Counted from the stretch's first letter, positions 10,401-22,865 are shown. The stretch: DNA of 64,000 nucleotides from Halictus rubicundus (GCF_050948215.1 NW_027488566.1:1043501-1107500), one strand, 5' to 3'. Translations and numbers: made by a program. Notes: generated by a model from the sequence alone, not told the origin.

Positions 10401-11960
10401 ATTTGTGCGTTTTGCGGCCAACACGTCATGTAACATAATAACATGACATGTTATTTACATACGTCGGCAGTACTCTTGCAAGTAATTCTTAAACTAACTT
10501 AATATAACTTACCCTACTGTTTACATCTTCACCTACTTATTACCAAAGTGGTGACTCTGCGCCGTTGGCTCCTGCCCCATCCTGCGCATGTACTCCCCAA
10601 AGCACCCGTGGCCGGAGAGCAACTGCGTGAGACGGAAGGTCAACCTTCCCCGCCATACAACCCCGCCTTTCTACACCATATATCAAATATGGACAGGAGG
10701 GCCCGTACGGTCGGAAGCGTCGAGGGGGCGAGCAGTTTCCCCCATTCAGCAAACGTGTCCGCCCGTGCCTGGCGTATCAGAGCCACAAGATCCTCATCCT
10801 CCCCGCGCATAAGCTTCACCTCCGGCGGCGGCGGAACGAGCAGGCGATGTGGTATAACTTCCCACGCTCTGCCGACGCCAAATGGAACGGTGGAACCATT
10901 GCGAGGAGGCCCACCACCTTGACGGGGATGGTGCGGTATCCCCGTGTGGCCCGCAAGGGACTGTTTCAATAAATGAAAACAATAATATTTTACTCTCGAA
11001 TGGTTTAGGAACGACTAACTGGCAAGTTTCGATAGCCGAATAACCTGATCCAGTGTTTTGCGATGCGACTATCGAGTGTGCCGCGCGGATTTCGACTGTA
11101 TATCCACCCGAGGTTGTAAGGCTCGGATTCACCGTTGTGAATGCGTCGCGTATCCGTGGCGCCGAAAAGTTACCCGCCAATTTAATATTGGGTAACGGGA
11201 TCCGATTGAAAGTTCTGTGGTTGCGTACGATTGCGAAAGTCTGATAACAACGGAATGACTGCTGCGTTTGCTGTGCGAGCGTATGATACGAAAGGAAGAC
11301 TCTGACAGACTGCTTCGTCTGGGTCAAAAGGTCCGTTTGCTGGCCATCTCGTTGGTGTCCAACTCTTCTAAGGGATGGACCCGAAAATCCCGAAAGACCC
11401 ATTCCCATTCGTTGATTGACCTGAGGGAGGCGGATCTTACGGACAGTCCTCCACGGCGGAGCTGGAAGTCCTTACCCCCTGGTCAATCACAGAAACTTCG
11501 GGAAATTCTGGAACGACGGGACCCCCGTGCAGCGTGACGAAGAGACCCGAGTGGCCTGCACATGGTGGTGCAAATTTATGACCCCTTGTCCCGAGTGGAT
11601 GGACAACCATCGGGTTCAGACCTTGAACACGAGACTCCTAAGTACTCTACGTCCGGTACCCTTTAGAAATTGCGTATTTCTGAAACAGTGGGACTCGTGT
11701 TTGGTCTGAACCAGATGGCCCAAGGGGCCGCGGACGCGTGTCTCAGACCCTCACGGGCCTTGACGATGACAAGGGCGTGAGGGCCAGGCGTGACGAATGA
11801 GGCTATAAGGCTACGGTCACATCTCGAAACCGAACACCCAGTGATGGTGTAATCGTGGGTCGTCTGGTTTTTAGCTTCAGGCTGACGTTGTTGGCAATAT
11901 GCGCCATCCGTGCGAAGTGTACACTTTGCATGTCGGTAGTTTTCTATGTATAGTCTTGTA
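10401..11960. other. Intergenic stretch, partly GC-rich, no recognised gene
   Basis: The minus strand at 10969-10640 is open and includes the segment DTFAEWGKLLAPSTLPTVRA, which has protein-like composition. I see no domain, splice support or homologue, so I make no gene call. The rest is mixed non-coding DNA. Confidence 0.4.
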
Positions 11961-11973
11961 TGTACACTTTGTA

Positions 11974-12092
11974 CCGATTATAGTCGGCACCCGTACACAC
12001 AGGTTGTCTCGTTAACGCCGACTATAGTCGGCTCCTGTACACACAGGTCGTCTCGCGGCCGCCGATTATAGTCGGCACCCGTAACGAAAGGG
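11974..12092. repeat. 44-bp tandem repeats with palindromic core, beside a TTAA end
   Basis: Three units start at 11974, 12018 and 12062 (period 44 bp). Each contains a near-perfect palindrome; the second is exactly GCCGACTATAGTCGGC. The array ends CGTAACGAAAGGG then TTAA (12093-12096), which resembles the inward end of a piggyBac-like MITE. No matching left end was found. Confidence 0.6.
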
Positions 12093-12221
12093 TTAAATTA
12101 CCGTACTAAGGGTTCGGCAAGTTCTTCGTCATTGTTGCAATCCGCGACGAGTGGATCGGATGTAACACTTATATATAATGTGATTATGTTATAATTTTCG
12201 ACACACGCACTTATTCTGTCT

Positions 12222-12490
12222 TGTTTGATTAGTGATTCCTTTGTTAGTTAATTACTAATTATTAAGTTCGTGAATTAACTCTGAAGCAGTGAAGACTGGA
12301 TGAGCAGTGGATTCGAAGGAAGGAAGGATAGAAGCAGAGAAGACGCCAGATAAGTATTGCCACGTGGTATTGTTACAAATACACGTAACAAATTATTATA
12401 TATTTTGTATACTCTTTATTCAGTTTTCTTTTACCCCCATGGATCGTAGAGTTTTGAAGAAGTCGGTTTCGCGAAAACCGTATAATAAAT
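12222..12490 (+). repeat. 5' terminal segment of CACTA-like transposon, copy A
   Basis: About 270 bp that recur as the reverse complement at 18198-18473. Shared homology begins at TGTTTGATTAGTG and runs through the transposase start codon (12439) into its first codons. This defines the 5' region of the DNA transposon. Confidence 0.7.
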
Positions 12491-14100
12491 TAGGCGCTAG
12501 GCAGAAACGAAGTATTCGGCGCGAAATAGCTTCATATTTGAGGAAGTTTTCACGTGACAATAAATTACAAAGTCCCCCTAATGTTGATAATCTGCAGGAC
12601 ATTCCCAGCACGTCTTCTTTTTCCGTGCCTGTCAGTAATAATAATAATGAAAGTCTTCTTAATATTCCCACCACATCTTCATTCACGCATGATTCCTCTT
12701 CTACCTCTTCATGCTATGATGTGGTTTGGGAATCTGCTGGTACCGTTTCAGAAGTATCATTTCGTGATCGTTGGGCATCTTGCTTTGTGGACAATAATTT
12801 AACGCACACTCAGGGGAACAACATCTTATCTCTTCTACGTACCCATTCGTGTTTTTCTAGTTTGCCGAAAGATATAAGAACGCTCATTCGTACACCACGT
12901 ACCAGTGTGGTCACCTCTGTGGTAGAACTAGGAGAGTATGTTTATTTTGATGTAGAGTTGGAAATAGTTAAACAGTTATCTCAATGTTCTCCAGTAATTC
13001 CTGGAGAGTTGCAATTATATTTTCACGTGGATGGATGTAGATTAGATAGTTCCAATACAATTCAAATTTGGCCTATTCAAGTCAGAATTGTAAATATCTT
13101 AATAGTAAACCCATTGTAGTAGGGATTTATAAAGGCACCCAAAAAACCGAGGATTGTAACAATTATCTTCAAAAATTTGTCTCTGACATAAACTTGATAA
13201 TTTCAAATGGAGGCATTACGTTCCACGAGAAAAAAATTCCAGTCGTATTAAGGTGTTTTATTGCTGATGCACCAGCTCGAGCCTTTATACTTCATCACAA
13301 AGGCCATATGTCTCATCGACCTTGTTCCAAGTGCAAAGTTTGTGGTACACAGGAAAGAGGTCGTCAGGTTTTCAATGGTATTAAACATCCTTTACGAAGT
13401 AATGAGGAATATACCAGGTGTTCCGATGAGGATCATCATAAAGATGGTCAAAGTCCATTAGCTTTGATGCCAATAGGAATGGTATCACAGGTGCCATTCG
13501 AGTATATGCATCTCGTATGTCTAGGTGTCATTAAAAAATTGTTATCTGCCTGGGTGTATGGCAAATATTCCCCATTTTCAAAATTATCTTCTCGACAAAT
13601 TTTCACAATCTCAGAGAGAATGAGAAGGATCAATAAATATTGTCCATCCGAGTTTGCAAGGCGTCCTAGATCAATAGATTTATTTTCCAAATTTAAAGCA
13701 ACAGAATGTCGGCAATTTGTTTTGTATACTGGTCCAGTTGTCACCTATGGAGTGCTGAAGGATAATGTATATCGACACTTCTTGTTTCTGCACAGTGCCA
13801 TAAGAATAATGGTTTCACAGGTTTTTGTTAGCACATATTTAAAGTTTGCAGAAGGAGCTTTGCAACAATTTGTTCGTCGTTGTGAAAAGTTCTATGGCCC
13901 AACATTTAATTCTTATAATGTCCACGGTCTTCTCCACTTGGCGGATGACGTCAGACGTTTTGGTACATTAGATTCATTTTCAGCTTTCCCGTATGAAAGC
14001 AACATGTCCATTTTTAGAAAATATTGCAGAAAGCCAGGACAACCCCTTCAACAATTTTCTAATAGAATGAGAGAGATAGAACATCATGGCAGTAATAAGG
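12439..14100 (+). pseudogene. CACTA/EnSpm-like transposase (TNP2-type), frameshifted and 3'-truncated
   Basis: The start at 12439 is chosen because the inverted copy at 18198-18473 conserves the same MDR start context. The N-terminal basic region (VSRKPYNKLGARQKRSIRRE) leads to a Ser/Asn-rich linker. The catalytic-type region follows: VDGCRLDSS then IQIWPIQ, with a frameshift near 13080-13095 into a second frame containing VVGIYKGTQK, ADAPARAF, a Cys/His cluster (GHMSHRPCSKCKVCG), FEYMHLVCLGVIKKLL and a DUF4218-like end (HGLLHLADDVRRFGTLDSFS). Segment order matches TNP2 transposases of CACTA elements; metazoan homologues are known but I cannot assign a clade. Coding homology ends near 14090-14150, where BEL/Pao sequence in the opposite orientation begins. 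Confidence 0.6.
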
Positions 14101-14109
14101 GAGGTGGTG

Positions 14110-17100
14110 ATTCTTCACCATCAACTGTAGCAGTGGCTGTCAGGAACCCGTGCTGCGGTGTACCGATGGAGCGAGCGTTGTTTGCGAAGCGTCGCATATA
14201 CGCGGTCACTCGGACCAACCTCAACGCTGACGAGAATCGGAGAGGGTCCCAGGGCGACTCGAAGACGGCTCGCAGACTGGGATGGTCGCCGGACTTCGTC
14301 TTCCTGACCGTCGTCGTCGTCACCGTCACTCTGCGCTCCGGAGCCTCGCTCTCGTCGACGTCACGTGCGCCAGGCCAATCCTTCTAAGGCCCTGACAACC
14401 ACGAGGGACCGTTCCACCAGAGGTCATCGTCGACCAGTACCTGCGCTGAAATCCCACGCGTGGCAAAGTCCGCAGGATTTTCGTCTGTCCTCGCGTGTCG
14501 CCACTCAGCGTCCGGTAGCAGGCGCTGGATCTCGGCCACCCTATGCGCCACAAACGGTTTCCACCTGGAAGCATGAGATCTCACCCAGGCTAGGACGACC
14601 GATGCATCGGTCCACGCATGCATAGTCACGCTGTGAGGCCGCATCGAATCTCCTACTGCTCTCAGCAATCGGGCCAGCAGTAGAGCGCCGCACAGCTCCA
14701 GCCTGGGAATGCTCTGTGGTTTCGTTGGAGCGACCTTGGTCTTCGCCATCAGTAGGTGCGTCTCGGCCCTTGCACCGGTAACTGGCACCCTTATGAAGAC
14801 GGCTGCAGAGTATGCCCTTTCCGACGCGTCGCTGAATCCGTGCAGCTCTATACTGTCGCTGGTCGCCGCGCGATAGCCAATCCATCTCGGAACTGTGATT
14901 CGATCGGTCCTCTCCATCTCGAATCGAAGCTGCTTCCATCGCTCGGAGAACAGCTCAGACAGCGGCTCGTCCCACGACAACCCAGACAACCAGAGGTCCT
15001 GCAGCAAGATCTTCGCAGCAATGGTGATCGGAGACAACCAGCCCAATGCATCGAAAAGCCTGGCCGTCTCAGACAAAACCAATCGTTTGGTCCATCGTTG
15101 ACCTGGTGTGGCAGTCCTGAGCTTCGGAGCCGCAAGAGACAGAGTGTCGTTCGCTGTGCTCCATTTGAGTCCCAGTGCTCCTGCCTCTTGGTGACCCTGC
15201 AACAACTGAACGAGACCGGAGCTCGACGACAAGTAATTGGTCGCCCACTTATCCAGCGGGAATCCGCCCGCCGTCAGGATGTCCGTGAGTTGACGTCGAG
15301 CCTCCTCGGTGTCGTGGATGTCATCTCCTCCGGCCAGAATGTCATCGACATACGAATTCGCTCGGAGAATCGCTGCACCCCGCGGAAATCGAGCCTTCTC
15401 GTCGTCGGCAAGTTGGAGCAGTACTCTCGAGGCGAGATACGGAGCCGACGTCGTGCCGTAGGTCACCGTCGTCAAACGGAAGTCCCGTACTTCCTCGCTT
15501 GGATCGTTCCTCCAGACGATCCTCTGCCAGTCACTGTCTTCTGGGTGCACCTTGATCTGGCGAAACATTTTTACAATGTCCGTCGAAAAGGCATGCCGAT
15601 GGAATCGCCACCTCGTTATTACGGCCCAGAGGTCAGTTTGGAGCTTCGGTCCGGCAGCCAGGTAATCGTTAATGGTACTGCCTCTGCCTGAAACGTAAGA
15701 GCCATTAAAAACTACTCTTATTTTTTTCCAGATCCCTTTTCCCGCCACACGGCGTGATGCGGAAGGTAATTCTCCCTCTCCCCCCGCCAGTCGAGTGTCG
15801 CGAGACGAACTCCATGTGCCCGAGCCGTTCGTACTCCTCCAGAAATTCGGAGTATTTCTGTCGGAGCATCTCGTCCTTTTCTCGTCTCCTTTCGGACGAT
15901 AAGAGCAAGCGAACGGCAGCCGATCGCGGAACCCCGACATCGGTGCCTGGGGTGGCAACGAACGGTAAGCGCGCAACGTAGCGTCCATCCTGATCTCTGC
16001 GGTGCGTATCCTGGAAGTGCTTTTCGCATGCTTCGTCCTGAGGCGTGCTTATTGCACTCGTTGGTACTTCTTCCAGCTCCCAGAACCTCTGCCAATCGTC
16101 TCGGAGGTCTCGTGCAGGCTGAACTAACAAGGATCGCACCCGAGGTCCAGCGCTGTCATTCTTCGTGGATGAGGTTGTGCCCATCGGCGCCCAGCCGAAG
16201 GGCGTTCGAACAATTGGAGGAGTACCCATTGGTCCGATTCGATTCTCGAGGAGGAGGTGACCACACGCATCTGCCCCCAGAAGTAATTCCACCCTATTCG
16301 GAGAGCGGAAGTCCTCGTCGGCCAACGGGAGTCCGTGGAGGTGAATCCACTTCTCGTCATTAATTTCTACCGCTGGAGTCGGAGCGGTAATTTTTCGCGT
16401 CACCAGCGCGCTTAACGCGAGTTGGAAATTGGAATCGCGACTAGACGCGAGTAACACGGACACTTCGTGACGTACCGTGCCCACGTTTATCTCCTGGTAT
16501 CCGGTTAAATGAACCTCTACGTCCCGGCGCGGAAGACGTAACGCTTGCACGACATCGTCCGTCACGAATGACAGTTCGGACCCGGGATCGAGTAACGCGC
16601 GAGCGAAGACACTGCGACCGTTCGGGGACTTCAACTGGACGCGCGCGGTGGCCAGTAAAACAACGCGATTCGACCTGAACGTATTCACCGAACTTGTGCT
16701 TGGCTGCGCGGGAGCTTCACTCTTCCGGAACGCCTCGTGAAGCGAAGTGTGGTGATGACCGCCGCACACCATACACCGATAAGAAGACGGGCACGCCGCG
16801 AGCAAGTGGTTTCCCGAGAAACACGAAACGCACAGTTTATTTCGATACACAAATTCCTTGCGTTCCGGCGCGCTAAGGGTTTTAAACTGGCTGCAGTGCC
16901 CTAGCTGGTGATTGTCCGAGCACAACGGGCACTTCCGAACGTTGCTAGCCTTCGCAGATGGCCCTTTGGTCATTTGTACCGTCATGGCCGTCCTCTGTTC
17001 GGATTTTCGTGTCTCCTCTCGCTTGGTCGTTGTTGACGAACACATCGGCTCTTGGGTCGAGGCCAAGGCATGGATTCGTGATTCGAGGAAGTCTCGAATC

Positions 17101-17420
17101 TCCACGAAAGACGGCATGATCGTCGGATCCGGAAACATTTTCTCCCAGTCTGAAGAGGAGTTCTGGATGTATTCTTCCTCGACTTCGTCGTATAGCCCTC
17201 TCTTCCTGTAGTCACTGGCGGCGTAATCTGGCATCGGTCTCATAGCGTTATGATTTGCGGTGAAGTTGCGCCAGTAACTCTCCAACAACTCGATTCTTTT
17301 CTGCAATACGACCGCGGAGAGTTTCGCTGCCCCCAATTTGCCGGTATTGATGATGCAGTTCTTGATGCGGCCAGCGATCTCCTCCTGAGCGACCACTACA
17401 TCGCTGAACGTTTGCGGCAT
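14110..17420 (-). pseudogene. BEL/Pao gag-pol, truncated before integrase
   Basis: From the 17420 side the frame encodes a DUF1759-type gag region and Cys/His knuckles (residues about 164-225, including CPLCSDNHQLGHC). An aspartic protease of the DUF1758 type follows (LLDPGSELSFV, active-site Asp near residue 277). Near 15720-15790 the frame breaks at least twice. From about 15730 down to 14384 a second frame gives the Pao-type RT (RVVFNGS, FSTDIVKMFRQI, YVDDILAGG) and an RNase H region (LHGFSDASERAY, LELCGALLLARLL, ENPADFATRG). A further frame continues to about 14110 (FSSALRLVRVTAYMRRF) and then stops at the junction with the CACTA-like transposase. Integrase and 3' LTR are missing. Confidence 0.85.
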
Positions 17421-17828
17421 TGTTTCGGCAGTTAAAATTCATACGAAAGTAAAAAAACAACTGATCGAGACGCGAAGGACAACGGACTTTACGCGTACCG
17501 CGGTAAACACCTTGCCTCGGTCGGTTCGAGAACCGTTGGTGTCCCGGTGGAAGGTCACGGAATTTTCGAATTCGTAACGGTTCGCCACGCGGTCTAATTA
17601 CCGTTTTTCGAGGACGGTCTCACGAGTTCTATTCGGAGAATTCACGTCTGCTCTTTTCCTTTTAGGTGCTTCCTGATTGTCTGCGACGGACCCTCGGAAG
17701 ATGCTCGATGCACTCGCGGATCACTCGAGGAGACAAGGGAAGCGCACAACGGAACTCGCGGTGATGCACAGAATTCTTCGTAATTCTGCGTTGGATCAAG
17801 TGGAATAGAGAAATCGACACACTCTATT

Positions 17829-17846
17829 CCCGGGTTTCGGCACCAA
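17829..17846 (-). promoter_or_regulatory. BEL/Pao primer-binding site
   Basis: Directly after the LTR the minus strand reads TGGTGCCGAAACCCGGGA. It starts with TGG two bases downstream of the LTR end, as expected for tRNA priming of minus-strand DNA synthesis. The tRNA species was not assigned. Confidence 0.65.
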
Positions 17847-17847
17847 A

Positions 17848-18197
17848 TGTTTTGGATCTTCGTTGGGTTCCGTAACGAGGAACCTTTAACTTGCGATCCG
17901 AATGATTTGAGAGAAATAAAATTGTGATTTGTGGGAGAGCTAACTGATTTATTACTGTTACCACTGCGATTCTCGGAAAAGAGAGCGAGGGCTCGACGGA
18001 TTGCCGTGTATATTGACGCGGCTCTCTCCCCTCGCCGCGCACCCCGAACTACTCGGTCCGCCCGAAGTGTGCGGGGAGAGAGAGAGGCGAACCGCGACGA
18101 CGGCCGAGTCCTCGATACAAACAAAGTTCGGCAATCGCTAATTTGCTGTGTGTGCGTGCGGACGCACAGCGGCACCGAACAGCTGATTGCTCGAACA
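17848..18197 (-). repeat. BEL/Pao 5' LTR
   Basis: 350 bp on the minus strand, from TGTTCGAGCAATCAGC to GATCCAAAACA, with TG...CA ends and the primer site directly downstream. It sits inside the inverted copy of the CACTA-like 5' segment: the transposon sequence is interrupted after its AAATTA motif. The 3' partner LTR is not in the window. Confidence 0.7.
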
Positions 18198-18473
18198 CTT
18201 AATTTATTATACGGTTTTCGCGAAACCGAATTTTTCAAAAATCCACGATCCATGGGGGTAAAAGAAAACTGAATAAAGAATATACAAAATATCTAATAAT
18301 GTGTTACGTGTATTGGTAACAATACCACGTGGCAATACTTATCTGGCGTCTTCTCTGCTTCTATCCTTCCTTCCTTCGAATCCACTGCTCATCCAAAATT
18401 CACTGCTTCAGAGTTAATTCACGAACTTAATAATTAGTAATTAACTAACAAAGGAATCACTAATCAAACATGT
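18198..18473 (-). repeat. 5' terminal segment of CACTA-like transposon, copy B
   Basis: Reverse complement of 12222-12490 with small differences, including a changed residue just after the MDR start. The BEL/Pao LTR begins immediately after its first transposase codons. Confidence 0.7.
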
Positions 18474-18866
18474 TTGTGTCGAAACACCGACACCTTCGTC
18501 GTGAGAGGTGTTGTTCCCGGTCTGGTGTCGCAAACTGCACTGCGCATGATCCCGTAACGCGCAACACCTAACATACGCGCATCATAAATTAAAAGTTATA
18601 CATATTATAGCTTTAAAAGAAATTAATGAATTAAAATAAAAAATTAAGAATTAAAATAATTAAATTAATAATGTGTGCATTAATATTTACGCGTATTATT
18701 GTGTTAGTTCCTTAAGGGCATGCGCACAGTTGGCGCGGGATTTGAATGTCATTTGTTTATAACGACCGCATGCAGAAAAATGCAAATCGCTACGGTCATT
18801 CGCTATCGTGCATCCCATAAGGAAGATTATTTCGAGAAGCGAATTTCGTAGGCAACAATTGGGGCA

Positions 18867-19947
18867 ATGGAACAGGTAAGTTTCAGTCTCCTGTATCATA
18901 TAATTAATCTAAAATATTGTATATATTATCGGTATATCATTATATTATTTTTCATATGTTTTTCAGATTCCAAACCGTCGACCAGAGAGGACGATTCAGA
19001 AACCGGCGAGATATAAGACCACCTCGTCGGATGGGGAGCCTCGGCGACGGAAACGCCCCTTTCCATTAACGAGTGCCCGTGACTCCGATGAGGAGCTCCG
19101 GCGACTTCTAGAGGCCGATTCGCCGGAAAGTCATGGAGCAACGTCGACATCGTTGCTCAATCCTCCTCCTATACCACCACCAACCTCCTCACCAATAGAT
19201 TTGTCCTCTTCCTCCTCATCCTATTTACCACCACGTCCTATAACACCACGTCCTATAACACCACGTCCTATAACACCACGTCCTATAACACTACGTCCTA
19301 TAACACCACGTCCTATACCACCACAGACCCCCGCAACAATCACGACATCCCAATTTGAGCAACTGATGTCGCAAAACGAGCACCTCATGAAAAAGCTCGA
19401 CCGCCTGGAAAAGAAAATGGATCAGTATGTAATTTAAGAAATTGAAATTACAGTATGATGGCAATATTTAACAAAATTTACTTCTTCTTTCTAGAATATT
19501 AAGCAAAAGGGAGCAACCTCGCAATTATGGGAAAAAGCCGGAATGTCTACCTTTTCGAACGAGGGAAGAGGTAGACAACTTTGAAAACTGCTCCGAACAG
19601 GAGTATAATAATGTGGTAAGTGTATGCATTTATTCCATTGCTATATGCGCACACACGTGTGAGTATATATATATATTAATGATATCACTTATTATTTTTT
19701 AGGTTGACTTTTTTGCCCATGTTGGAGGGTATAATCTAAAAGAGGCACTAGTGCATTGTATCCCACGAAAATTGTGCGGGCCCTTTTCGGTAAGAATTAT
19801 TTATTGCTTAATACATTAACCTAATAAGCTTAATATGACCGTGTAAATAATCTTTCTTAAATAATGTTGCAGATGCAGTTTGCGAAAGCAGAGCTTTCTC
19901 AAGGCCCTAACGCCTCGAATTTCAAGATTCGATGCGAGTGGTCCTGA
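18867..19947 (+). CDS. Five-exon gene: Pro-rich, coiled-coil, DUF4806-like protein
   Basis: Exons 18867-18875, 18967-19424, 19495-19615, 19703-19789 and 19873-19947 join through four GT-AG introns with consistent phases to give 249 codons. The start ATG (MEQ) lies just before a GTAAGT donor. The order is a basic Arg-rich N-terminus, an acidic stretch (SDEELRRLLEAD), and a Ser/Pro-rich linker with about six PRPIT repeats from a 15-bp DNA minisatellite. A short coiled coil follows (FEQLMSQNEHLMKKLDRLE), then LPFRTREEVDNFEN and VVDFFAHVGGYNLKEA. That last part has the shape of DUF4806 (LPl.t.eel..le and l...GG....a). The function of DUF4806 is unknown. The C-terminus is doubtful: the annotated frame stops at 19947, but another frame (19932-20030) encodes a basic tail (VVLKARKERVRHKKPSG) that looks more like coding sequence, so an indel or an unseen splice is possible. 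Confidence 0.55.
19231..19323 (+). repeat. 15-bp coding minisatellite
   Basis: About six near-identical copies of CGTCCTATAACACCA within exon 2 of the DUF4806-like gene, giving tandem PRPIT residues. The period keeps the frame, so copy-number changes would only lengthen or shorten the linker. Confidence 0.8.
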
Positions 19948-20030
19948 AAGCTCGCAAGGAAAGGGTCCGGCACAAGAAGCCGTCGGGCAGTGCGGCCAGG
20001 TATATCAATCCCTGGAAGCAGGCGGAGTAA

Positions 20031-22700
20031 CCGGGGGCGCAAGTGGAGGGAGGAGTTTTAGTGGGTAAACCCTCGCTGTCACATCGCCCCTCTGAAACGG
20101 GGGGCGATCGCTTGGGGAGTCCCACACTTTCTCGGGGTTGGAATGGCCCCGAGAAGTTGTGCGTAACGCATTTAACCTCCCTCCACTGAAAATAACAAAA
20201 ATAAAAAAAAAAGCACCAAACAGCACTTTTTAGTGCTAATTTTAAATTATATTAAATCATATTTTAAATTAAATTGGCTTTTTAAATTAAATTGACTTTT
20301 CAAATTAAATTATATATTTTAAATTATATTAAATTATATTACAATTATACTAATTGTAAGAATTTAAAAATAAATTCAATTGAAATAAAAAATTAATACA
20401 CATTAAAAATATTCCGTCATCCCTTTCCATATTCTTCTTTCAATCTTCTTCGAATTCACTTCCTCTCGCACGCACACTCTTCGCGCTCTTTTCTTTCTCT
20501 CTCGCACGCACACTCTTCGCGCTCGTTCTCTCTCTCTCTCTCTCTTTCTCGCACGTACGCTCTTCGAATTGCACAACACGGCGCTCTGTCTTTCACGACA
20601 CATTGTGGTGTTTACGCATCACTTTATCTTTATTACGCATTGAAACTTAAATAAAATACCTTTTCCCACCCTACACAGGAAGATTTACTTCAATTTTTCC
20701 CGATATTTACTGTTAGAACAAGGTTACGTCCGTTCTTAGTGCGACGGACCTGCCCTCTATAACGAAGCTAAAGTTTGGCTCCCATGCCGCATGATGCCGC
20801 GTGGAATTTTACCTATAGGCTTCGCATGGATGTGACAAACGTCTGCCGCCGCATTTTATTCGGAATTTCACGACACACTTTGGTGTCACAATCAAAACAC
20901 ATGAGGACCAAATTCTGTTTCGAGCAGGGTTTGGTACGAAATACATAAGTCTTTTGCTCGCAATGTGTGCAGCACACATTCCACTCGATTTGGTCGAGTA
21001 GGCATTTGACTAACTGGGTAGTAACGAACGCTATTTCTCCACGTGCCGGGTGTAATAAGTATTGCCGATCTGTCGAATTGTTTTCTACTCCTCAGACCTC
21101 TGGGTTCTAAATATGCTCGCGAATTATCCGCAAGGGATGGGCGCGCACACACAACGATCGTCAAACGATCTATATACCATGTCAACTTTTTGCAACAAAT
21201 GATGATGAAGGTTTGGTTTCTTAAATGTAAAACATTACGGGCCGATCGGGTTAGGTTTGGATTACATTTGGATTAGTTTTCGAGTTAGGCTCGAGTTTGG
21301 TTTGGGTTAGATTTTGGGGTAAACTTGTCGAAACACCTCCTCATCGCGGATTTCGATGAAATAGGAATATTTTGTCAAGGTCATTCTGTTTGAGATTGGC
21401 GCGCGGACGCCATAATGCCTCACCGTGCTCAACCGCGCGACTGCCAATCACAGAATGTCCCGCAACACGCGCGAGATCGTTTGCTTATCAGTCATTTATT
21501 ATATTTTTCAACCTTTGAGACAAACTGAAACTTTACAGTGTGAAAATACAGTTAATTTATTGCAAATCTGCCTTCCATTCAATTCATTCATACAGTCCGC
21601 TTTCTCCACTTTCACTCAGCATACTTTCATACCATTCCAAATACACACTCATACACAATCCTTTAAATTTCCTTGCGAGTGTAGTTGCATTCCTCTTAGT
21701 TTCCCGCGAATCTTTCCAAGCAGGGAAAGATACGAAACACATTCTGAATAACTGTTTCCTATAGATGTACTCAATCGGCGCGGCGCACAATGCGGAAAAG
21801 TCGGACACATCTCACTATGTATACGTTTGTATCACGATGTACGAAAAATTCCTACGACGAAACTGCGTGTTAGGAGAAAATTTATATTAATATTCATTTA
21901 AAAATCGTTTAACAATTATTTTTGCGCATATTGTTAATTTTCTTTTCAATTTATTAATTTTATTGTTAAATTTAATTTCTTGTGAATAATTACCATTACA
22001 TATGCATTAGTAATGAAATCTAGATTTTCGTAAAAAAAATTAGGTAGGGACTCCGCGGAGCCCCTCCCCCGCCATAAAGAACAATTCGGTCATTCGAAAT
22101 ACTCAGAATTCGTAATAGTGAATGTGACGGTTTTTTCCGAATATCTGAGAAACTAAAATAGACCAGTTACATCTGTAGTAAACAGTTGTTCAGAATGATG
22201 ACTTTGGTAACATATTTCAATTTCATTTAAATCGGTGAGGAAGAGGAGTTTCGACAAGTTTATTTTCGCATTACGCGAATCCGAAAACGGAAGTGATTTC
22301 GAAAAAGTTCACGCGCTATGTATGCGTTGCGGCTAGTTGTCCCCCTCCCCTATTTTGCGTCTGTCGAACGTGTGACTTCGTGCTCGACACGGCTGATCGA
22401 GGCAGTCTGTTTACGGCACCTGTTTTTCTTGCTCTCGTACTTACCGCTAGCGTACAACCGTTCCTCGTCATCGGTTATTCTCTATCATCAGCCCACACAT
22501 GTACGTATAGGCAAAATTCAATGTGGCAGTAGCTACAATTTTTGACGAATATCTCAGATACTAAGGCTGAGCGGCGGTTATATGTATAAGAAAAAGTTAT
22601 TCAGAATGTTGAATTTTATAACATATTTTTATCAAAATCGATGAGGAGGTACCTTTTATGCACGATTACCATTAATAATAAATGCCACACTACAGTGATA
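20031..22700. other. Intergenic: microsatellite, dispersed repeats, no supported gene
   Basis: Contains an AT-rich block (20220-20410) and a CT-rich microsatellite (20444-20560). A repeat at 20700-20795 matches 32240-32352 in inverted orientation. Two diverged copies of a unit of about 110 bp (around 22138-22245 and 22540-22650) share GAATATCT.AGA and TTCAGAATG. No exon series was recognised. Confidence 0.5.
20705..20795. repeat. Dispersed repeat, inverted mate at 32240-32352
   Basis: The two share, as reverse complements, AGAACAAGGTT then GCGACGGACCTGCCCTCTAT and AAAGTTTGGCTC. Non-coding and of unknown family. Confidence 0.6.
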
Positions 22701-22727
22701 AAAACGCAGTGATAAATATTTAATTTT

Positions 22728-22865
22728 CTTGAAACTAATAAACTGATGCCCTTAAATCTTTTTATAATATTCCCCTTGCTTTAAATTGTAGGTAACCACT
22801 TTTTGTCATAATAGTTTTTTGTCATATATGTCGTAAATAAATTTATCTTTTTACGCTGGTGTAAA
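22728..22865. repeat. Outer left arm of the large inverted duplication
   Basis: Matches 27578-27722 as the reverse complement, for example TGCTTTAAATTGTAGGTAAC against GTTACCTACAATTTAAAGCA, and TTTTTACGCTGGTGT against its complement. It lies outside the GPCR pseudogene and shows that the inverted duplication reaches beyond the gene. Confidence 0.65.
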
